A DNA stretch of 64,000 nt from Cohaesibacter sp. GTDB lineage: Bacteria; Pseudomonadota; Alphaproteobacteria; Rhizobiales; Cohaesibacteraceae. Below, piece after piece: positions 1 to 9,000 of the stretch. A program made the translations under genes and the position numbers. Location: positions 1-64,000 of the forward strand of contig JAOAQZ010000030.1 of the NCBI GenBank assembly GCA_025210795.1, read 5' to 3'. A model generated the notes under the pieces. The model was not told the DNA's origin. It was given only the letters and a program-made list of their open reading frames with translations, and searched no databases. Positions within the stretch are counted from its first letter, which is position 1. Each line of letters opens with the position of its first letter.

Positions 1-3000
1 CTCATGCATCTTCCTATTCACAAATTGGTCACGGCTCTTTCCTTAACAATGGCGGTGTTGCTGATGCGGCAGTAACACTTACGCAAGGGGCTATATCCGG
101 TAATGTGGTGGTGGAAAGCCGCACTGGCAATGTTTCGCTGAATGCCACTTATACAGCCGGGCCTGCGAATAACCTGACCGCGGGTACTGCCATTTCCCAG
201 ATTGGTCATGGTGGCCATATTCGCTATTACAGCACCGGGGCTGCTGGTGATGAGGCGACCTTTGGCCTCATTCAGGGTGATGTCACCGTTATTGCAGGTG
301 GTGCTAAGGACGATCCAACCGCGGCAACCGGTATTCTTACCCTTGGCGCAACAGTGGCGGCTGATACAAGTAAAGCCGGGTTCCATCTTCTTAGCCGTGT
401 TGGTCATGGCGGACGGGCTGAGCTTGGTTATGGTACAGGCAATGTTACTGGCGACGGCGAACTGGAAGCCGTCCATCTGGGCATTCATAGCTTTGAAGAT
501 CTGACGTCAACGCCTGCTGCGGCCCATTCTTACAGTACTGATATTCTGACCCGCGCCGCTGAAGTGAATATTGTTGCCAAAAGCACAGTGCAAAATTCGG
601 CCAGCTTTAGCCAATTGGCGCTTGATAATCTGCAGCATAGTCAGATTGGTCATGGCTATTTTAATGTTGGGTCTCTTTCGCTTAACGGCCCTGTTGTTGG
701 TGCAATCAACGACGCAACTGTCTTTTCGACCCTTTCCGGTAACCCCTATTCCGGGCAGGCTCTTTCGGCGATCAAAGCTGATCTGGATGCTGATGGCAAA
801 CTTGGGGATTTTGATACAGATCCCGCCGTCACAAATGCCGAGGCTCAACTGACCTCTGCGAAGAATTTTGTCGATAATGCAGCAACCAAGGCTGATGTTT
901 TCCCTGCTGGTGCCCATCCTTATGCTGGCCTGACTGCAGAGCAGATCGCCAACAAGATGGATCCGGATCATGCCGATTACGATGATCCAAATGCTGTTGG
1001 TGGCATTTATAATCCCAAGCAAGTTTGGGCCAATGAACTGGCGACCTTTGTTGGGAATCAGGCGCCAAATGCGCAGAATAATGCTGCACGTACCGGCACC
1101 AGTGCATCGGCACTTAATATCATTATTAAAGAGGGCGATATTGCTGGCGATATCACCGTCAAGGATGAGCTGGCTAACAGCAAGGGTATTACCCTTTCCT
1201 CCACCATGGCTGCGGGCCTTTCTGCCATCACTAATGATGTGATGCAGTCGCGCATTGGTCATGGTTCGCTTAATGTGCTGGATAGCCCGAACGGCGGCAC
1301 CCATGCAGGGACAGGCGCCGGGCTTGACGGCGGCAATATCAACATTGATCAGGCCCATATTCTGGGTGCCGACATTGTTGTGGCCACGCCGGGCACGAGT
1401 GAAGCTGATGATGATATCAAGCTTGAGACGTCCATCTCTGCCGGGCTGAGCGCGGTCAAGGATAATACGGCTGTTGCGCAGATCGGTCATAGCGGTGATG
1501 TCTTTGCCAAAACAGGCAATGGTGGTGCCTCCTCAACCGACCCGTCGCAATTGTCTGGTGATGGTGGTGACATTACCATCAATAAAGGTACTGTTTGGGA
1601 TGGTACGGAAGAGGCTTCTTCCCGCGTGGATTATGGTGGAAGCACTGATGTTTATGTGCTGTCCAACAACCAGATCATTGTCGATAGTGATACGGCTGCC
1701 TCGCTTGCAAGCGCGGATCGCAACAATGCAGAATCCTCCATTGGTCACGGTCAGAAACTTCGCCTGCTTACAGGTGATGGCAGATCAACACCAGCAGGTG
1801 CCTCCGGTGGACGCGGCGGTGATATTCTGATTACCCAGCGCACGGTGACTCGTGATGTTGATGGTGGGGACGAGAATGATACGGCCCGCGGTCTGCGCGG
1901 CAATATTGTGCTGGCGGCAAGTGAGACCGATAGTGGTTATGCCATTCATGTAACGGCCGATGACACAGCAGCTCTTGCTGCGACCAACAATAACAGCAAC
2001 ATCTCGCGCATTGGTCATGGTGACGTGATCGAGACTATCACCGGCAAGGGCGGTAATGGTGGCACAGCAGGAGCCAACACGGCTGGCGCGTCGCCTGCAA
2101 CCCAGCCAGAAAGCTTCGGTGGCCGTGGTGGCCATATTGATATCCAGCTTGAGGATATGTTGATTGAAGGCGATATCCTGTCTGCTGATATTGCTGCAAA
2201 CGTTGCTGGCATCAATGAAGTCAATGGTGTCTTTGGTGCTATCAATCTCTATGGCACGGTGACCAACGCCCTTGCTCCAAGCAATCGCGCCTTCATTCGC
2301 TCCAATATCGGTCATGGACAGCTGATTTCAGCCCATGCCGGTGATGGCGGCAATGGTGGCTCTGCCCTTTATCTTGCCAACGCGCATTCGGTGTCCGAGA
2401 CCGAGACAGAGCTTAATAAATTCCTTGTCGGCTTTGGTGAGGAGACTGATTCTGCCAATGCTGATATGGACAAGCGCTACGCGGCTGGTGGCGGTGCGTC
2501 CCGCGGTGGTAATGGCGGTGATGTGCGTATCATCACAGGCAAGATTACGGACCGGGTGAATTCAGGCGGCACCATCAGTCATGATGGCGAAGCCGATATT
2601 ATGCTCAATATTCAGGGCAATAATACCACTCCGACCAGCGTTAATATCGTCAGCGATGTTGTCCATGCCTTGAGCGAAGGCAATGGATCGGATTTGTTCT
2701 CAGGCATTGGGCATCATACCCGCCTTTATGGTGAGGGCGGTATTGGCGGCAATGGTGGCCAGACCAATACCGAATTTGATGGCAATGGCAATCTTCCCGT
2801 TGGCTCCAACCCTGAAATCCAGCCAGATGCTTCTGGTGGCCGTGGTGGCGATGTGCTGCTGACCACTGGCGATATCATCGGGGATGTGGTTGTTGATGCG
2901 CCGCGCTATGTGCGCGTGGAATCCATCGCAGGTGATGGGCGCAATACCAAGGTAATGACCGCTATTGGCCATTCAACCGATGTGGTTGCCGCTGCCCAGA

Positions 3001-6000
3001 AGGGCGGCGATGGGGCCAATCTTTATGGAAGCGGTACAGTTGGCGCCACCAATGATGGCGGCATTGAGGACCAGAATTCAGGCAAGACCATTACTCTGGT
3101 TGATGGCAATGATGATGATACGTTCGATCTGACCGGTGTTGATGATAACAATGACACCAGCAATGAAGATGGGATTGACACCAACGGTGATGGTGTTGGC
3201 GAGACCTTTGCAACGCTTGAAGCCCAATATGGCAATAATCTTAATGGTGCTGCGGTCAATGCAGCGATCAATGAGATCATCTTCCATGATGGGGAAGGCG
3301 ATCCGCAATATCTGATTGATGATCAAGGCAATGCCGATCCTGCGGATGATGTTTATGTCTTTAACGATCCCGCGAATAATGCTCTTGATCCTTTGCGTAA
3401 TGCGGGAGTGAACACAGAGCGTTTTGGCCGCGTTGTCGGAGGCTATGAAGCGGATCTTGGCGTGGGCAATAATACGCCTCGCTATGTCGATCTTAATCGC
3501 GACGGGGCGGTGGATCTGGTTGATTTTGATGCCGATGGGCGCATTGATATTGTCGATGTCGATAAGAATGGTGTTTATGATCGGATTGATGGCCGCGCCA
3601 GCTTTGGCGACAATACCAGCGGCTGGGGTATTCTTGATTATGTGGCAGTAACGGGCAAACAGCCTGATGTAGCTGGTCATAAGGAAGGGGGCTGGACCCT
3701 CTCCAACCAACTTGCCAAAGGGGATCAGGGTATTTCGGCCAGCGAAACGCTGGTTGGCGATTTCTCAACCTCCAATGGCGGTCGTGGTGGTGATGCCAAA
3801 ACGCAGGTTGGTTATATTCTTGGTGACGTTGCTGTTGATACTGGCGATCCGACCTCTGGCGAAGACAGCTTGCTGGTTAAATCCCATGTTCAGGATGATA
3901 TTGTTGCCACGGGCGGCAAATATGACATCAGCGTTGCGCGTATTGGTCATGGTGGCTATCAATTCTCCGATACTGACGGCACCTATTCTGATTATGCGTC
4001 CGGGCGTGTGGAAACGGGTCGCTTGAATGGTCAATCTGTCAATGAAGGACAGGGCCATGATGCGGCTGACGGTGGCAATGCTGGTGAATTTGCCATGAAT
4101 GCCTCTGGTGGTCGCGGTGGTGATGCAACCCTCATTCAGGGTGTCGCACGCGATCTTGATGGCAATGCTGGCATGGCAAGTGAAACAGATCACCTTGTCG
4201 GTAATATTTACATCAATGTGCCTGATTTTGTTGCAGACGGATCAGCCTCTGATCATGAGAAGCCGCAGGATCTGACCTTGGGCTCTGCGCATTCCGCAGG
4301 CTCCAAGCGGGTTACCGTTTCTGCCAGCACCAACAATGATGCAGGTGAAAATCTGTCTGTTGCCATGATTGGTCATGGTAGTGAAGCTTGGGCGACTGCC
4401 AATAACACAGGCGGTGCCGGTGCTTCTTTCGGTGGAGTGGCGCCAACCAGTAGCCAGACCGAGATTGCCAATGGTGGTCGTGGCGGTGATGTGGATCTTA
4501 CCCAGAACCAGATCAAGGGCCTGATCACTGTTATGGCCGGTGCGGATGATGCAACCACTGACGGTGATTATTCTGTTCAAATTCTGGCTGAAAAAGGCCC
4601 GGCTATTACTGCAGCTGGTAGCTATAACACCATTGTTTCCCAGATTGGTCATGGCCGTGTTGCCGGTGCTTCTGGTGGTGATGGCGGGGCTGGTGATGAT
4701 GGCCAGCAGCGCGCGGATGGTGGCCGTGGTGGTGATGTGGATCTCACCCAAGCTGCCATTCTCGATGCTCGCATCCTGATTGATACCCACGAGGAAAATG
4801 CAGGCGGCAATAGCGACGCTGATTATTACGGCAATGGCATGCTTATTGACAGCTCTGTCAAATTGGGCTCTGGCCAGATTGTTCGCGCGCAAGCCGGTAG
4901 CGGTGATCTTGCCTTTATCAATGAAGCGCGTGGTGCGCGCGGCTATTCCTCGGGCGGGAAAGGCGGAGCGGCGACAACAGACAGTGCTGTGATTGAGCAA
5001 CTCAACCAGACCGCCAATGGTGGCCGCGGTGGTGATGCGACACTCAATCAGGCCGGTTACAGCAATGACATTGTGCTGGATCTGGGTGCCAATGAAGTCT
5101 CGGCAACAACCATTGCCGGCGGTGCGCTGACCATCAAAACCCATGTGGATACCATATTTACCGGCACCAATAACCACGTTCTGGGCACTGTTGGTCATGG
5201 TGGCTATGGCCATGTATTGGTCAATTCTGGCGGCGCGGGCGGCCTTCGTGATGGCACCTATGCGATCACCAGTGGAGATGACCCCAACCAGCGGACCGAT
5301 ATTGATAATGCCATGCGGATTACTCTTGGTACAGATCGCAATGGTGGTCGGGGCGGCATTGCTGTTTCCAATATCGGCACTAACGGAACTGGTAGGGCTC
5401 TTACCGGTCGTGATGGCTATAGTTATGGCCTGAATGACAGTGATGGGGCGGATATTTCCATCACCTTGCATGACAAGATTGACGGGGTTGCTGCTGGCGA
5501 GAATGATGGCGTTCTGATCGAAAGCAAGTCTGGACAAGGGGACAACCAGACCCGTTCAATTGATGTGACAAGCTCGCTGATCGGTCATCATGGCTTTAAC
5601 CGCGCTGATGCGTCTGCGGCCTCTGGTGGCAATGCGTTGCAATTCGTCTTGGCAGCTACCATTTCTGAAGGCAATGGTGGTGATGGCGGGGATTCAACTG
5701 CAACAACCGGCTTTGTTGATGGTGATGTGACCATCAGCAATGTGGTTTCTGGCGAGCTGAATAATACCAAAGGTGCTGACGATGTTGATATTGTCATTCG
5801 CTCCTTTGAGAATATTGCGACAGATGATGCCAAGCATCGGGCTGAAGCGCGCGTGGGCCATTTGGCATCGGCCGAGGCTTTGGCCGGCAAAGGTGGTTTG
5901 AGCGCCAAACCAGGGGCTGGCCCAACTGTTTACCCGGCGACCATCTCGGCTCAAGGCGGTGACGGGGGCGATGCCACCGTTGGTACTGGCCAGTTGAGCG

Positions 6001-9000
6001 GTCATATTACCCTTACTGCTGAAAATAGCATCAATGTTCTGGCTGATAGTGCCACTGTTGGCAGCGCAACCAATGTGGCCGCTACAGGTCACCGTGTTGA
6101 AAGTGAAGCCGTTGCTGGCGTTGGCGGGCAGGGTGGTTTGTCTGCGATTGGCAGCCAGAACCTCTACTTCATCTATGAAGCTCTGCTGGAATATGAAAAG
6201 AACGGCCAAAACCTCAATGCTCTGAGCGATTTTGAGCGCAAGCTGGTCTCTGCCTTCTTCAATGGCAATGTTTCCGGTGGTGAGAACCATAGTGGCTATT
6301 TTGAGGACAAGGTCGCAACAGCCTTCTTTGAGCGCATCATCGAAGGTCAGCGCGATAATGATGCGACAGCTGGTAGCAGCACCGAACATCGCATTGCAGC
6401 CCTGAGCACGGAAGAAGAAGAAGTCTTGATGCGGGTGATGGCGGCTGCCGGTGATGGTGGCCATGCCAAGATCACTCAAGGGGGTGCTATTGGTGGCTCT
6501 GCCAATCTCGCAACCAACGGCAATATTCTACTGACGGCACTGTCTCACAATGTCACTGATACGGATCGCGGTATTGTCTTTGCTGCAAGCGACAGTGCAG
6601 CCACTGGCGGCATGGCAATGGTGCATGCCGGTCATCAGGCTGAGGTGATTTCTGCCAAAGCTGGTGATGCCGCAGGCGTGCGCGCCTATTCCAATGGCAT
6701 TGGTGGTGACGGTGGCGATGCCACGGTCACTCAAGAGGCTTTTGCCGGGGATATTACCCTTGATAGCCGCCACGAACTGGCGATTGAGACGCTTGATAAT
6801 GCGGTCTCCAATGCTGATCTTTATGCCTATGTGGGCCATCGCCAGGCCATTGGGGCAGATCGTGAGAGCTATCGCTCTGATCCGGTTGTTGAAGCTGGTG
6901 AGGGCGGCAGCGAGCTTTCCAACCTCTCTTTGGGCTTTAATGGTAATGGCGGTGATGTCACGGTTAATCAACGTGGTGGCACCGGGGCCATTACGTTGCA
7001 GGCCTATGAGACTGACAATACCAGCGACAATTTTGTCGGGGCTCATGATGATGGGACCCAGATCAGAATTCGCGCCAATGACGTTGCTAATGGCTCTGGT
7101 GAGCATGAAACCCAGGTTGGTCATGATATCCTGCTAGCAAGTGCCAAGGCCGGGGATGCAGGGCGCAGGCATAGTAATCATTCTGCTGTCAGCAATGATG
7201 GCGGGGTGCTTTCCAATCTTGTCGGCATTCTTGAAGGCAATGGTGGCGACATCATCGCGACCCAAGGGGCTTTGGACGGCGATATCGCCATCACTGGCCG
7301 GGATGATGTTGCTATCACATCCCTGACCACATTGGGTGGTGACAATCGGGTTCTCATTGGTCACGAGCAAGGGGCAGGTATGGATTTTGCTCATACTGCT
7401 GCAAGTGCTGATGAAGAGGCTGGCAAGCTGGTTGCAGGTTATGGTGGCGATAGTGTGCCGGACGAGATTGATGCCGATGCCAATGGTCATAGCGGCACTA
7501 AAGGTGACGGGGATGGCGGGAATGTGATCCTTACTCAGGAAGGCATTGGTAAATCCGATATCACCATCACCTCGCGGACTGGCGATGTGGATGTTCTTGC
7601 GACAGTTGCCACTGGCGGGGATTCCGACACCGAAATCGGTCATCAGCGTCATGCCTATGCAGAAAGTGGTGCCGCTGGTCAGCAGCAAGGATCTTCGGGC
7701 AAGAATACAGCAGCCGATGGCGGTGACATTGATGTAACGCGCGGCGCGATTGCTGGCGATATTTTGATCCAGGCCTTGGGGCAGGATGCTACGGCTGGCA
7801 CACCAAAAGTTAATCGTGAGGTTATTGTTCAAGCCAAAACCGGGCCTTCCGGGTATGCCGAAACTCTGATTGGCCATGAAGAAGATATGATCTTCTATAC
7901 TGACCAAAATGTCGTCACTGCAGGTGATTATGGCGGTTTCGGTGGTGAATATACCATCGATTATGATGATCTTTTGAACACCTTTGCCTCAAATAATGCA
8001 GCGTATAACACTGCCGGAGCGGTTACCATTCGCGATGCCAATAATGCGCGTTCCTGGATGGAAAGTGTTCGCAATGCCGTTCGTCAAGCCAATCGCAATG
8101 CTGATCGTCTGCATACTGCCGACCAGCTTAAATTGCACACGGCACTGACGCGTCTGGGAACCGCATTGGCAGATTATGATACTGCCCGTGCGAGCTATGA
8201 TGCAGCCGGTGATAATGTTGCCCGTGCAACGGCTATGGATGCTATGCGCCAAAGCGCGGCGGATGCCAAGACGGCTTATGATCTGGCGGTTGATGCCTTT
8301 GATCTGGGGTCTGCTGATCATAATCAGATCACGGATCATGCGGATGCTGGCGATATTACCTATCACGGAACGGGCACTGTCTCTGGTGACATCACCCTGC
8401 AGTCTGCCAATGCCTTTAGTGGTGCCAATCAATATCAAAATGGTGTTGTAGCAGTGCTGGCTGAAGCCGCGACTGGCACACGGGCAGAGAGTGAACTGGG
8501 TCACCGCCGGACAATGTATAATGATACCGGGATTGGTGGCGGCCGGAATACACCAGGTGGCACGCCTTCAGGCGGTGTAGCCGGGGATGGCGGTTCCATT
8601 ACAGCCACGAACAAGACTGATGGTGATGTTACCATCAATGCCCATGAGGTGGTGATCAATTCGAAAGGCACAGCCTCGAGCGAAGTGCATCTGGGTCATG
8701 ATCTGGAAATCCAGAATAGGGCCGGACGTTCTGATGTAGCAGACGAGATTGGCAATGGTGGTGATATTACCGTTGTTCAGCATGTTGGTCAGGATGATGG
8801 CGGTACTATGGGCATTGAATCTGCCAATGTGGTGATCAATACCAACTATCTGGCATCCGCTCTTGCCGTAGGGAGCAATCAGGGCAGCACCAAAGATGGT
8901 GAATTGCGCAGTGAATCTGGCAATTCTGCGGTTCATTTGGGTCAGCAGGTTGATCTGCATTCCAATTCTGATAGCGATATTACAACCGGTGGCACCGGGT

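Noticed and set aside
4242..5537. A 431-codon open frame on the minus strand across the giant repeat gene (others at 507-1490, 6528-7124 and 8568-9596).
   Set aside because: They mirror the biased repeat codons of the plus-strand gene, lack ribosome binding sites and family motifs, and overlap a convincing coding region.
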